Of a stretch of 43,048 nt of DNA, positions 1-9,474 are shown in pieces. The stretch covers positions 1 through 43,048 of the forward strand of contig DBBX01000012.1 in assembly GCA_002292815.1 (NCBI GenBank), written 5' to 3'. The stretch's first letter is position 1; each line of letters opens with the position of its first letter. This stretch comes from Thiotrichaceae bacterium UBA973 (GTDB lineage Bacteria > Pseudomonadota > Gammaproteobacteria > Eutrophobiales > Eutrophobiaceae). The notes beneath the pieces were generated by a model that was given only the letters and a program-made list of their open reading frames with translations, was not told the origin of the DNA and did not search any database. The position numbers and the translations under genes were made by a program.

Positions 1-30
1 AAATTCAAAATATTGAATAATTGTATGCCT

Positions 31-660
31 ATGAAAGATAAAAACGGTACATTATTTATTATTGCTGCACCTTCTGGCGCAGGTAAAACATCACTCATAA
101 AATCTCTAACCACAGAAGATAATAATATTGATGTCTCTATCTCATATACTTCGCGTCAACCAAGAGCGGGGGAGAAGAACGGCGAGTCGTATAACTTTAT
201 AGATGAAAGCAAATTCAAAGATCTTATTAAGAAAAATTACTTTCTCGAATATGCCAAGGTTTTTGGTAACTATTACGGCACCCCAAAAGACTGGGTTGAA
301 CAAGAAATGCTCACCGGTAGAAACTTTATCCTTGAAATAGATTGGCAAGGTGCTCTGCAAGTAAAATCTCAATTGCGTAATAGCGTTAGTATTTTTGTCC
401 TGCCACCTGACTATGAAACACTACGTAATAGATTAATTTCACGTCAAAAGGATGATACGGAAACAATCGAACGCAGGATGGACGCCGCCTCGGAAGAAAT
501 CGCTCATTACAAAGATTTTGAATATATCGTTATAAATGATGATTTTGACACCGCCCTAGCAGAGATAAAGGCAATTATTACCACCACCAACTTGGGCAGC
601 TGTCGACAATCGACATTTTATGATGATTTTGTCAGTCAAATCATGGCACAAAAGGATTGA
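31..660 (+). CDS. gmk: Guanylate kinase
   Basis: Cytoplasmic enzyme that phosphorylates GMP to GDP with ATP in purine nucleotide metabolism. The P-loop PSGAGKTS lies near residue 14. It is followed by the GMP-binding segment SYTSRQPRAGE, the stretch FGNYYGTPKDWVE, and LEIDWQGALQV, all as in E. coli Gmk. The ATG at 31 puts five residues before GTLF, as in E. coli, giving 209 aa. In-frame alternatives are TTG at 13 and ATG at 25, and none has a clear Shine-Dalgarno site. rpoZ follows on the same strand, the usual gammaproteobacterial order. Identity is certain; only the start is open. Confidence 0.96.
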   Translation: MKDKNGTLFIIAAPSGAGKTSLIKSLTTEDNNIDVSISYTSRQPRAGEKNGESYNFIDESKFKDLIKKNYFLEYAKVFGNYYGTPKDWVEQEMLTGRNFILEIDWQGALQVKSQLRNSVSIFVLPPDYETLRNRLISRQKDDTETIERRMDAASEEIAHYKDFEYIVINDDFDTALAEIKAIITTTNLGSCRQSTFYDDFVSQIMAQKD

Positions 661-749
661 ATTCAGTAGAATAGCTCTCCCACAAAACACTGGTTATTTT
701 TTAACCGGAAAGAACTTAAAGTTTTATACAAGATAAGAAGAGGAACATC

Positions 750-1010
750 ATGGCCAGATTAACCGTTGAAGACTGCCTAGAAAATGTTGTAAACCGCTAC
801 GATCTGGTTTTATTAGCAAGCAAACGAGCGCGTCAGATTGCGATGGGCGCAGACCCCTTAGTTCCTGCTGAAAACGACAAACCTACCGTTATTGCCTTAC
901 GTGAAATAGCTGAAAATTTGGTAAATAATGACAATATAGACACTATCAACAAATTTGAAACAGAAGACGAATTCACTGAATCTGATTTTAATATCCCTTC
1001 TGCAGATTAA
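750..1010 (+). CDS. rpoZ: DNA-directed RNA polymerase omega subunit
   Basis: Small RNA polymerase subunit that helps assemble beta-prime and, in E. coli, forms part of a ppGpp-binding site. It opens with MARLTVEDCLENVVNRYDLV and has ASKRARQIAMGADPLV and KPTVIALREIA, all omega hallmarks. At 86 aa it is close to E. coli omega (91 aa), with an acidic C-terminal tail. The purine-rich agaagagg just upstream is a good ribosome binding site. It sits between gmk and spoT, a common gammaproteobacterial arrangement that places omega beside the ppGpp enzyme. Confidence 0.96.
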   Translation: MARLTVEDCLENVVNRYDLVLLASKRARQIAMGADPLVPAENDKPTVIALREIAENLVNNDNIDTINKFETEDEFTESDFNIPSAD

Positions 1011-1033
1011 TCTCTAACACTCTTTCAATCAGA

Positions 1034-1052
1034 AAGGCGCAGCATGCGCCTT
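1034..1052 (+). terminator. Hairpin downstream of rpoZ
   Basis: A perfect 8-bp inverted repeat (AAGGCGCA / TGCGCCTT) with a 3-nt loop begins 23 bases after the rpoZ stop. No T-run follows, so it may be a weak terminator or an RNA-stabilising hairpin between rpoZ and spoT. Confidence 0.4.
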
Positions 1053-1124
1053 ACTGCTGTTGTATCATACAGTTCCCGTATGCAAGTAGCGTACATTTGA
1101 TTAACATCACTGTTAAATATAGCC

Positions 1125-3272
1125 GTGTATACAATTAATGACCTTAGTAAACTTATAGGCACCTATCTACAGTCAGATCAGGTCTTCAAAGTACAACGCG
1201 CCTATTACTTTAGTGCCAAAGCTCATGAAGGCCAAAAACGCGTTAGCGGCGAACCCTATATTAATCATCCTCTAGAAGTCGCTCGAATCCTCGGCGAGAT
1301 GCATATGGATCATCAAACCATCATGGCAGCTATTCTGCATGATGTTATTGAAGATACCCCCACCGCTGAAGCACAACTAAAACGAAAATTTGGCAAAGGT
1401 GTTACTGAAATAGTTAATGGTGTCAGTAAACTGGATAAGGTTCAGTTTGAAAGTAGTGCTAAAGCCCAAGCAAATAACTTTCGTAAAATGTTAATGGCGA
1501 TGAGTAATGACATAAGAGTCATTCTGGTTAAACTCGCTGATCGTCTGCATAACATGCGTACCCTGGAGGCTTTAAAACCGGAAAAACGGCGTCGCATTGC
1601 CCGTGAGACACTTGATGTTTATTCGCCTATAGCACTAAGACTTGGCCTTAATTCGATTCGCCTGGAACTGGAAGAACTCGGTTTTCAGGCCATGTATCCT
1701 ATGCGATACAGAATATTAAACGAACAAATCAACGATGCTCGCGGTCATCGTAAGGAGATTATCACTAAAATTCGAACAGCCTTGAAACGGCGTATGCGTC
1801 AAGAAAAGATCCCGGGGCAAATCTTAGGTAGAGAAAAACACCTGTATGGAATCTACGTGAAGATGCGAGAACAGCATTTATCATTCTCTGATATTTTTGA
1901 TGTCTATGCCTTTCGCTTGATCGTTGATACTGTCGATACCTGCTACCGCACTTTAGGTACAGTACATAATTTATATAAGCCTGTGCCAGGTAAGTTTAAA
2001 GACTATATAGCCATCCCGAAAACCAATGGCTATCAGTCACTACATACTGTTTTATTTGGCCCATACGGCGTCCCCATTGAGATACAGATCCGCTCGAAAG
2101 ACATGAATGATGTTGCTGAAGTTGGTATTGCTGCACACTGGCTATACAAAGCAGAGGGTAAATCTAAAGCACCTGCCCGAGTCGATAATGACCGCAGCAA
2201 TGTACACCGTCGAGCAAGAGAATGGCTGCGAAATATTGTCGAGATGAATAAAACCGCGGGTAATCCGGAAGAGTTTTTTGAAAATGTAAAGATAGATTTA
2301 TTCCCCGATGATGTTTATGTCTTCACTCCGAAAGGCAAGATTATGGAATTACCGATTGGTTCGACTGCGGTAGATTTTGCGTATGCGATACACACTGATA
2401 TTGGTAATCGTTGTGTCGGCGCTAGAATTAACAGAAAGTTGGTGCCGCTTAGTACACATCTAACTAGCGGAAAGACGATTGACATCATTACCGCGACAAG
2501 CGGCAGGCCAAACCCGGCCTGGCTAAACTTTGTCGCTACGGTTAAAGCTCGAACACAAATCAGACATTTCCTGAAAAATCTTCAAAATGATGAGGCAATT
2601 GCTTTAGGAAAACGTCTATTGAATCGCGAATTAGAACCGTTTGGCATTTCTTATCAAGACATCACAGAAGCTGATATGAATTTTTTGTTAGTCGAAAACA
2701 ATTTAAAACATGTTGACCTTCTGTTTCAAGAAATAGGGCTAGGGAACAAGATGGCGCCTTTATTTGCCAGACAAGTCGTTACGGTTGAGAACCTAACTTT
2801 ATTAGAAAGTAAAAACATTGTTCCAAATGATACTAACCCCTTATCAATAAAAGGCACTGAAGGGTTGGTAGTCAATTTTCCAAAATGCTGCTATCCGATA
2901 CCGGGGGATCCAATTCACGGCTTTGTTACATCAGGACGCGGTATCGTTATACACAGACAAACTTGTAAAAACATTGCTGAGTATCGAAACCACCAAGAAA
3001 AATGGATTCAGGTTGAATGGGAAGCGGATATAGATCGAGATTTTCAAGTTCTGATTCGTTTAAATTCCAGTAATCAGCGTGGCGTACTGGCAAATGTTGC
3101 CGCTACCATTGCTGACGCGGGGGCAAATATTGAGAAGGTAGAAATGATGGAACGCGATGACCGCTATGCTGACCAGCGATTTACTATTGAAGTAAAAGAC
3201 AGGGTTCATTTAGCAAATGTGCTCAGAAAGATAAAATCGATTAAAAGTGTTTCACAAATAACTCGTGTTTAA
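1125..3272 (+). CDS. spoT: Bifunctional (p)ppGpp synthetase/hydrolase (SpoT/Rel family)
   Basis: Makes and degrades the stringent-response alarmones (p)ppGpp. The N-terminal HD hydrolase domain has H48 (NHPLEVA) and the HD pair in LHDVIEDT near residues 72-73. It is followed by a synthetase domain with YGIYVKM and GKFKDYIAIPKTNGYQSLHT, then a TGS domain (about 392-450, VFTPKGKIMELPIGSTAVDF) and a C-terminal ACT domain (about 640-715). The intact HD motif argues for SpoT/Rel rather than synthetase-only RelA. Length is 715 aa, close to E. coli SpoT (702 aa). The start is GTG. ridA follows 29 bases later, as in many gammaproteobacteria. Confidence 0.95.
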   Translation: MYTINDLSKLIGTYLQSDQVFKVQRAYYFSAKAHEGQKRVSGEPYINHPLEVARILGEMHMDHQTIMAAILHDVIEDTPTAEAQLKRKFGKGVTEIVNGVSKLDKVQFESSAKAQANNFRKMLMAMSNDIRVILVKLADRLHNMRTLEALKPEKRRRIARETLDVYSPIALRLGLNSIRLELEELGFQAMYPMRYRILNEQINDARGHRKEIITKIRTALKRRMRQEKIPGQILGREKHLYGIYVKMREQHLSFSDIFDVYAFRLIVDTVDTCYRTLGTVHNLYKPVPGKFKDYIAIPKTNGYQSLHTVLFGPYGVPIEIQIRSKDMNDVAEVGIAAHWLYKAEGKSKAPARVDNDRSNVHRRAREWLRNIVEMNKTAGNPEEFFENVKIDLFPDDVYVFTPKGKIMELPIGSTAVDFAYAIHTDIGNRCVGARINRKLVPLSTHLTSGKTIDIITATSGRPNPAWLNFVATVKARTQIRHFLKNLQNDEAIALGKRLLNRELEPFGISYQDITEADMNFLLVENNLKHVDLLFQEIGLGNKMAPLFARQVVTVENLTLLESKNIVPNDTNPLSIKGTEGLVVNFPKCCYPIPGDPIHGFVTSGRGIVIHRQTCKNIAEYRNHQEKWIQVEWEADIDRDFQVLIRLNSSNQRGVLANVAATIADAGANIEKVEMMERDDRYADQRFTIEVKDRVHLANVLRKIKSIKSVSQITRV

Positions 3273-3301
3273 CGATCATTGACCATACAAAGGAGGCAAT
3301 A

Positions 3302-3682
3302 ATGCAACGGGAAATAATTTCGACTAATGACGCACCTCAAGCCATTGGGACCTATTCACAAGCAGTAAAAGTTGACAATACTGTCTACCTTTCTGGACAA
3401 ATACCATTAATACCAGAGACCATGGAACTCGTTGAAGGTGATATGCGCGCTCAAATTACACGCGTTTTTGACAATCTGAATGCAGTTGCAAATGCAGCTG
3501 GCGGTACATTGGCAGACATTAGTAAGTTAAATATATTTCTTACTGATTTATCACACTTCCCTTTAGTTAATGAAATCATGGCTGAATACTTTTCTGAGCC
3601 TTATCCTGCACGTGCTGCAGTTGGTGTTGCTAGCTTACCAAAGGGCGCTTTGGTGGAAATGGATGCAATAATGACACTATAG
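3302..3682 (+). CDS. ridA: RidA family reactive intermediate deaminase
   Basis: Hydrolyses reactive enamine/imine intermediates released by PLP enzymes such as threonine dehydratase, protecting other PLP enzymes. At 126 aa it matches the family, with APQAIGTYSQAV near the N-terminus, VYLSGQIPL, and PYPARAAVGVASLPKGALVE containing the substrate-binding Arg (R104). An unusually strong Shine-Dalgarno site, aaaggagg, precedes the ATG. It lies between spoT and recG, where this family (formerly YjgF/TdcF) is often found. Confidence 0.93.
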   Translation: MQREIISTNDAPQAIGTYSQAVKVDNTVYLSGQIPLIPETMELVEGDMRAQITRVFDNLNAVANAAGGTLADISKLNIFLTDLSHFPLVNEIMAEYFSEPYPARAAVGVASLPKGALVEMDAIMTL

Positions 3683-3745
3683 ATTGATTAAACAGAGACA
3701 TTTGAAAAAACAGAATCAAAGATCATACTGCCAAACTTCAGGGTT

Positions 3746-5842
3746 TTGACAATTCACAAACAACACTCCCTTGCAGATCCAGTCACCGTTTTAAGTGGCG
3801 TAGGGGTTCGCTTGCAAGAAAAGCTGGAACGTATCGGAATTAGCGTTATACAGGATTTATTATTTCATTTACCACATCGCTATATCGATCGTACTCGTTT
3901 AACACCTATTGGTGCATTACGATTTGGGCATAATGCCTACATCCAGGGCGAGATCGAACTCACACAGGTTCGTTATGGAAAACGTCGATCACTATTATGT
4001 CGAATCAGTGACGGTACTGGTACCATAGTTTTACGTTTTTTTTATTTTTCCAAGGCACAAGAAAAAGGCTTACAACGTGGCCTGACAATACGCTGTTATG
4101 GGCAGGTTCGTCGTGGCCCAAACTCATTAGAAATCATTCATCCGGAATATCGTGTACTTAGTGATGCGCAAGACAATGAACTGGAAGAACAATTGACCCC
4201 GGTTTACTCCAGTACGGAAGGTTTGCAACAGGCACGACTACGTAAACTGACTGATCAAGCCTTGACCACACTTAATAATGACAAAACAAATCTGACTGAA
4301 TTATTGCCTGAGGAAATATTAGCAAAACAAAACCTGCCAACGCTAATTGACGCGTTGGACTATGTGCATCGTCCGCCACCTGATGCCGATGTTCAAAGTC
4401 TGATTGATGGAAGACATCCGGCACAACAACGGCTCGCCTATGAAGAACTGCTCGCCCAACAATTAAGCCTGCTTGAATTACGTAATGAATTAAGGGCAGA
4501 ACATTCACCCGCTTTTGAGCTAAGCACACAGCTGATCCCGGATTACGTGCAAGCATTGCCTTTCACATTAACTAATGCTCAGACACGAGCTTATAAAACC
4601 ATTGCCTCAGATCTAAATAAAACAGTAGCGATGCTTAGACTCATACAAGGTGATGTAGGATCAGGCAAGACTGTTGTAGCTGCATTAGCCGCTTTACAAG
4701 CGATAGAAGCAGGTTATCAAGTAGCAATTATGGCACCGACTGAATTACTTGCTGAACAACACTACAATAATTTTTTGCTTTGGTTAGAACCGTTGGGTAT
4801 AGATGTTGTTTTTTTAACTGGAAAATTAAAAAAATCAATCCGAAATGATGTTGAATCACGATTACAAGAAAAAAAACCTGTCGTTGCTATTGGCACACAT
4901 GCCTTATTTCAAGATTCAGTAAACTTTTCAAAACTAGGCTTGATAGTTATTGATGAACAACATCGTTTTGGCGTGCATCAACGACTCGCATTACTGGAGA
5001 AAGGACAGCAACATGACAAGTACCCTCATCAATTAATAATGACAGCGACACCTATCCCGCGGACATTGACGATGACGGCTTATGCTGATCTTGATCACAC
5101 TATAATAGATGAACTGCCACCGAATCGAAAAGCTGTAAACACAAGTGTTATTTCAAATGAGCGGCGTGAAGATATCATAAAACGAATAAAACATATTTGC
5201 GCAGAGGGTCGCCAGGTTTATTGGGTATGCACCTTAATCGAAGAATCAGAAACATTACAATGTGAAACAGCAATAGAAACCGCAGAGAAACTAGCGGAGA
5301 TATTAACGTCAATAAGGGTTGGGTTGATTCATGGTCGCATGAAAGCAAATGAGAAAGAGGCCATAATGCAAGACTTTAAGGATGACAAGATTAGTCTACT
5401 GGTTGCTACAACCGTTATAGAAGTCGGTGTTGATGTCCCTAATGCAAGTTTAATGATCATCGATAATGCTGAACGTTTCGGTCTATCGCAATTACATCAA
5501 TTACGTGGACGAATCGGCCGCGGTGAAATTAAAAGTGATTGTGTATTAATGTACCAAACGCCATTAGGAGATTTGGCCAAACAACGACTAGAAATTATGC
5601 GTACTAGCAGTGATGGCTTTCTTATAGCAGAAAAAGACCTTGAATTAAGAGGTCCAGGCGAAGTTCTAGGCACTCGACAGGCAGGCATGCCGGAAATGCG
5701 TGTTGCTGATCTCATGCGTGATGCTCACTTACTTCCCGAAATTCAAAACACTGCAAAAACATTACTTGCTCAGCACCCAGACAAGGTGAAATTATTAATC
5801 CATCGCTGGCTGGGAAAAAGTCTCGAATACAGTAATGTTTAA
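3746..5842 (+). CDS. recG: ATP-dependent DNA helicase RecG
   Basis: Superfamily 2 translocase that remodels stalled forks and Holliday junctions. The N-terminal wedge/OB region (HLPHRYIDRT, CRISDGTGTIVLRFF) matches RecG. The helicase core has Walker A GDVGSGKT near residue 303, the DEQH box in VIDEQHRFGVHQR near 402, motif III TATPIPRT, and motif VI QLRGRIGRG. At 698 aa it is nearly the length of E. coli RecG (693 aa). The only in-frame start placed correctly is TTG, with no strong ribosome binding site. ubiC starts 19 bases after the stop. Confidence 0.96.
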   Translation: MTIHKQHSLADPVTVLSGVGVRLQEKLERIGISVIQDLLFHLPHRYIDRTRLTPIGALRFGHNAYIQGEIELTQVRYGKRRSLLCRISDGTGTIVLRFFYFSKAQEKGLQRGLTIRCYGQVRRGPNSLEIIHPEYRVLSDAQDNELEEQLTPVYSSTEGLQQARLRKLTDQALTTLNNDKTNLTELLPEEILAKQNLPTLIDALDYVHRPPPDADVQSLIDGRHPAQQRLAYEELLAQQLSLLELRNELRAEHSPAFELSTQLIPDYVQALPFTLTNAQTRAYKTIASDLNKTVAMLRLIQGDVGSGKTVVAALAALQAIEAGYQVAIMAPTELLAEQHYNNFLLWLEPLGIDVVFLTGKLKKSIRNDVESRLQEKKPVVAIGTHALFQDSVNFSKLGLIVIDEQHRFGVHQRLALLEKGQQHDKYPHQLIMTATPIPRTLTMTAYADLDHTIIDELPPNRKAVNTSVISNERREDIIKRIKHICAEGRQVYWVCTLIEESETLQCETAIETAEKLAEILTSIRVGLIHGRMKANEKEAIMQDFKDDKISLLVATTVIEVGVDVPNASLMIIDNAERFGLSQLHQLRGRIGRGEIKSDCVLMYQTPLGDLAKQRLEIMRTSSDGFLIAEKDLELRGPGEVLGTRQAGMPEMRVADLMRDAHLLPEIQNTAKTLLAQHPDKVKLLIHRWLGKSLEYSNV

Positions 5843-5861
5843 TAAGCAAGGATAATACTAA

Positions 5862-6407
5862 TTGAAACTACGCTGGCAAAATAAAGTAACCGCTCGACTA
5901 GCCCTTCGTGATAAACGATTAAATACATTTTTATTCCAGAATGGTTCATTATCACATTTTATACAGCAACGGTGTAAAGGCTCTTTTCATATTGAACTGA
6001 TCAATGAATCGTGGTCCTATCCAATGGCAGATGAAGGCCATTTGTTATCATCTTGCAATCGTAAAATTACATTTATCAGGGAATCATGGTTAAAATGCGA
6101 CAAACAAAGAATTGTTTATGCTAGAACAATAATTCCACGATCAACCTTAAAAGGCGAAAGCCAAAAATTGATGCGTCTCGGTACGAAACCATTGGGCAAT
6201 GTTTTATTTAATGACAACACCACGTATCGAACAAATATGAGGTATGCGAAAATTCCTCCACAGTGTGAACTTCATAAACAGGCATCTAAAGAGTCTGCTA
6301 TAGCATCTCATCTATGGGGCAGACAATCACTTTTTTATGTTAATAATAAACCCTTACTTGTCACCGAAGTATTTTTACCAACGATTCTGGAATGCACCCA
6401 AAACTGA
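5862..6407 (+). CDS. ubiC: Chorismate lyase
   Basis: Converts chorismate to 4-hydroxybenzoate and pyruvate, the first committed step of ubiquinone synthesis. The UbiC signature is clear: VYARTIIPRSTL with the substrate-binding Arg near residue 88, KLMRLGTKPLGNVLF, LWGRQSLF, and the C-terminal KPLLVTEVFLP with the catalytic-site Glu near residue 169. At 181 aa it is slightly longer than E. coli UbiC (165 aa). The start is TTG with an agcaagg ribosome binding site. The 3' end overlaps ubiA by 16 bases, suggesting coupled translation of consecutive pathway enzymes. Confidence 0.93.
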   Translation: MKLRWQNKVTARLALRDKRLNTFLFQNGSLSHFIQQRCKGSFHIELINESWSYPMADEGHLLSSCNRKITFIRESWLKCDKQRIVYARTIIPRSTLKGESQKLMRLGTKPLGNVLFNDNTTYRTNMRYAKIPPQCELHKQASKESAIASHLWGRQSLFYVNNKPLLVTEVFLPTILECTQN

Positions 6408-7372
6408 AAGATAGTTTAGATAAAGCAATGGTAATGGCCGATAAATTCTGGGCCAAAACTGCTATTGCTACTGCCAAGCTGTTAATCGCAATTAAAACTA
6501 ACTGGCCGTTTGTTCGTGAACGGCTATATCAATATAGCTTGCTTATCAGGCTCAACCGGCCTATCGGAATTTTCTTATTATTATGGCCTACTTTATGGGG
6601 CTTGTGGATCGCTGCCGAGGGCGTTCCAAACACTGATGTTTTTGTTGTTTTTGTCCTCGGTGTATTTCTGATGCGTTCTGCCGGTTGCGTGCTTAATGAC
6701 ATAGCCGATAGACGTTTTGATCCTCTCGTTACTCGTACTCAAACACGACCATTGGCGGCCGGCAAAGTCTCTTCTCTTGAAGCGTTGATAGTAGCTAGCA
6801 GTCTGTTTATTTTAGCTTTTCTCCTTGTTTTAATAATGAATATACTGACGATTCAGTTAGCTCTGGTAGCAGTGATACTCGCCGGGATCTACCCATTTAT
6901 GAAGCGCTATACCTATCTACCTCAGTTTTTTCTTGGCCTGACGTTTGGCTGGTCTATCCCCATGGCATTCGCAGCCCAGACCAACGCTGTACCACAAATT
7001 GCATGGTTATTACTTGTCGCCAATATTCTCTGGTCGGTTGTCTATGATACGATGTACGCCATGGTTGACCGGGAAGACGACCTAAAGGTCGGGGTTAAAT
7101 CAACTGCAATTTTGTTTGATGATGCAGACCGGGTTATTATCGCTATTATTCAGGCACTGGTATTAATAACATTGATAGCTATTGGCAGACAGTTGCAGCT
7201 TGGCATTTATTATTTTATCTGCCTTGGTATTACTACCGGTTTCTTTCTGTACCAGCTGCGTTTAATCTGGGACAGAGAGCCTGAACAATGTATGCGTGCT
7301 TTTTTAAATAACAACTGGGTTGGCTTTACTATTTTTGTGGGTATATTTCTGGACTATATATTAGCAACATGA
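6392..7372 (+). CDS. ubiA: 4-hydroxybenzoate polyprenyltransferase
   Basis: Integral membrane enzyme that attaches the polyprenyl tail to 4-hydroxybenzoate, the second step of ubiquinone synthesis. Both Asp-rich, Mg-diphosphate-binding motifs are present: NDIADRRFD near residue 102 and DTMYAMVDREDD near 218. Blocks such as RPIGIFLLLWPTLWGLW, YPFMKRYTYLPQ and FGWSIPMAFAAQ match E. coli UbiA closely. The protein has several transmembrane helices. Compared with the 290-aa E. coli enzyme it carries an N-terminal extension of about 35 residues, so translation could begin at an internal start, although the 16-base overlap with ubiC favours this one. Confidence 0.95.
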   Translation: MHPKLKDSLDKAMVMADKFWAKTAIATAKLLIAIKTNWPFVRERLYQYSLLIRLNRPIGIFLLLWPTLWGLWIAAEGVPNTDVFVVFVLGVFLMRSAGCVLNDIADRRFDPLVTRTQTRPLAAGKVSSLEALIVASSLFILAFLLVLIMNILTIQLALVAVILAGIYPFMKRYTYLPQFFLGLTFGWSIPMAFAAQTNAVPQIAWLLLVANILWSVVYDTMYAMVDREDDLKVGVKSTAILFDDADRVIIAIIQALVLITLIAIGRQLQLGIYYFICLGITTGFFLYQLRLIWDREPEQCMRAFLNNNWVGFTIFVGIFLDYILAT

Positions 7373-8259
7373 TGACTAAAACTATAATAACAATAATACT
7401 TTTTATCTTATTGCCACTCTCACCTGTCAACGCTGAAGACAATCAGCAACTTGTTGAACAAGAATGCAAGCGTATAGGCCAAAAATTAGGCAGCGTCGGC
7501 ATTAGAGATTGTCTAGACATAAATCTTAGCGCTACCAATGGGCGAACAGTTAAAAACGCACCGATACTAATAAAGGAATATCCTCCCCTTGAAAAAAGAT
7601 CGCCACTTGGCAAAGTGCTTTTAATCGGCGGCATTCATGGTGATGAATATTCATCTGTCAGTATTGTTTTTAAATGGATGAAAATATTGAATGAACACCA
7701 TTCCGGCTTGTTTCATTGGCAAATTATTCCCGTATTAAACCCGGATGGTTTATTACGAAAAAATTCCCAACGCATGAATGATAATGATGTTGACCTAAAT
7801 CGTAACTTCCCTATGGAAAACTGGGAGAACACTGCGCTTAAATACTGGATCGATAAAACGCACAAGAATCCAAGACGTTACCCTGGGGAAAGCCCACTCA
7901 GTGAACCTGAATCCAGTTGGTTGGTTGAATATATAAATGAATATAATCCTGACGTCATCGTTGCTGTACACGCGCCACATGGAATCGTTGACTACGATGG
8001 CCCACGCAATGCACCTTATAAATTAGGCCGACTCTATCTAAATTTACTAGGAACTTATCCTGGCTCTTTAGGTAATTACGCAGGTATTCAACGAGAAATA
8101 CCGGTTGTGACGATTGAACTTCCCTATGCCGGTATTATGCCGACAACTAAGGAGATAAGTAGTATATGGCGTGATATGGTGAAATGGTTAACTGACAATG
8201 TTACTGAAGAAGTATACCTTCAGTCACTTGCAAATGATCAGGACGCAGCCCCTTCATAA
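7369..8259 (+). CDS. Exported M14-family zinc carboxypeptidase (MpaA-like)
   Basis: Predicted periplasmic metallopeptidase. A signal peptide (about residues 1-22, cleaved after VNA) precedes an M14 core. The core has the zinc ligands HGDE near residue 90, NPDGL, DLNRNFP, a third zinc His in VAVHAPHG near residue 200, and the catalytic Glu in VTIELPYAG near 252. This pattern resembles murein peptide amidase MpaA and related peptidases that trim peptidoglycan peptides; the exact substrate is inferred. The start overlaps the ubiA stop by four bases (ATGA). Its 3' end overlaps the convergent L,D-transpeptidase gene by 22 bases, so two wall-active genes meet here. Confidence 0.8.
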   Translation: MMTKTIITIILFILLPLSPVNAEDNQQLVEQECKRIGQKLGSVGIRDCLDINLSATNGRTVKNAPILIKEYPPLEKRSPLGKVLLIGGIHGDEYSSVSIVFKWMKILNEHHSGLFHWQIIPVLNPDGLLRKNSQRMNDNDVDLNRNFPMENWENTALKYWIDKTHKNPRRYPGESPLSEPESSWLVEYINEYNPDVIVAVHAPHGIVDYDGPRNAPYKLGRLYLNLLGTYPGSLGNYAGIQREIPVVTIELPYAGIMPTTKEISSIWRDMVKWLTDNVTEEVYLQSLANDQDAAPS

Positions 8260-9461
8260 ATAATTCGCCACTGTCCATCATCTTCCATGTGCCAATACTG
8301 GCGTTTCGTAAACTTTTTACGAAAATTATCACTGGCATAATCCTGAACAAATGTGACCACCATTAATTGCTCCTCACCAGGATAAAGGAACATGCTTGTG
8401 TTACTTATATTCACCTTAATTAATTTTTTCGAAGGGTTAACCCTGCGCTTATATTCGACCCATGAATTGTAATCTTTACCCAGTCCTGAGTATTCTGTTG
8501 AGTAATGACGAAGATATAAATTCACATCTCGACTTTCCCAATCCTTGCGCCATGTCTCAACAAACAATTCATAATTGCCACGACGTTTCTTCCATTCCTG
8601 CTTTGAAACCCAATCGATCGACTCAGAAATAATCACAGGCGTATGCCCCGTTTTTATAAAAGGCATTAAAACATTCAGATCTTGATTACTAACAATGACG
8701 CAACCATTACTGTCTCTGGGAGGCCGACTGTAAGTTCTGCTAGGCGTCCCATGCAACCAAATCCCATATCCTGTGCGGCCATGGCGTTGGTCCCAGGCGT
8801 TGGGATAATCTATAGGGAAAGCACCATCGCCATAAAGATCGGGTAATTCTTCCGGGTCAATAAATTCGGTAACAAAATACACGCCGACAGGTGTTTTTTG
8901 ATCACCTTCAACATATTTACCAGTGCCATTCTTACCAACAGTAATGTAAAAATCTTTTATTAAGGTTGGCATGCCTTTTTGATTTTTGAACAAAAACAAA
9001 CGCGAGCGTGAAGAATCTACGACGATGACATGATCTTGTTTGCTTGCCAGTTGTATTAGCGAGGACGGCACCTTGTTTCTGTCAACGGGCGATTTATGAT
9101 TAAGCCACCGTGCTTGTACTTCGTCACGTAAGGCGGTAATACGTTCAAAAGAAACATTTGGAATGTTACCAAAATCAGTGATCACCTGAGAACGCGCTAA
9201 CATCAGATCGGCATACATCAATTGCGCTGCCTTAAAATCCGGATTGATCTTTATCAATTGACGCAGATCTTTTATTGCCCCTTCGGTATCATAATTTTTA
9301 ATGTTTTCTACTGCATTGATTAGCAGACTTTCAGAGTGTGTTGTTAGCCCTTGATCTAAGGTTGCTTTTGAAAGGAGGTCGCCAGCATTAACCGGCATGG
9401 TAAAATGGCCGATACAAAAAATCAATAATAGACATTTATAATTAATCTTCATTTTTAACAT
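8238..9461 (-). CDS. L,D-transpeptidase with C-terminal NTF2-like (Cds6-type) domain
   Basis: Periplasmic YkuD-family enzyme expected to form 3-3 peptidoglycan cross-links or attach proteins to the wall. The order is a signal peptide (ending near VNAG), a short helical TPR-like stretch (about 45-95), a YkuD domain (about 145-275) with HGTPSRTYS and the active-site SNGCVIVSN (catalytic Cys near 254, His near 238), and a C-terminal NTF2-like domain (about 295-405). The C-terminal domain resembles the fragment encoded just upstream at 9475-9795. The start is ATG 9461, with GTG at 9464 and ATG at 9452 as alternatives. It lies 13 bases downstream of the split TPR gene and is probably co-transcribed with it. 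Confidence 0.87.
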   Translation of the reverse strand: MLKMKINYKCLLLIFCIGHFTMPVNAGDLLSKATLDQGLTTHSESLLINAVENIKNYDTEGAIKDLRQLIKINPDFKAAQLMYADLMLARSQVITDFGNIPNVSFERITALRDEVQARWLNHKSPVDRNKVPSSLIQLASKQDHVIVVDSSRSRLFLFKNQKGMPTLIKDFYITVGKNGTGKYVEGDQKTPVGVYFVTEFIDPEELPDLYGDGAFPIDYPNAWDQRHGRTGYGIWLHGTPSRTYSRPPRDSNGCVIVSNQDLNVLMPFIKTGHTPVIISESIDWVSKQEWKKRRGNYELFVETWRKDWESRDVNLYLRHYSTEYSGLGKDYNSWVEYKRRVNPSKKLIKVNISNTSMFLYPGEEQLMVVTFVQDYASDNFRKKFTKRQYWHMEDDGQWRIIYEGAAS

Positions 9462-9474
9462 CACACTAAATAAA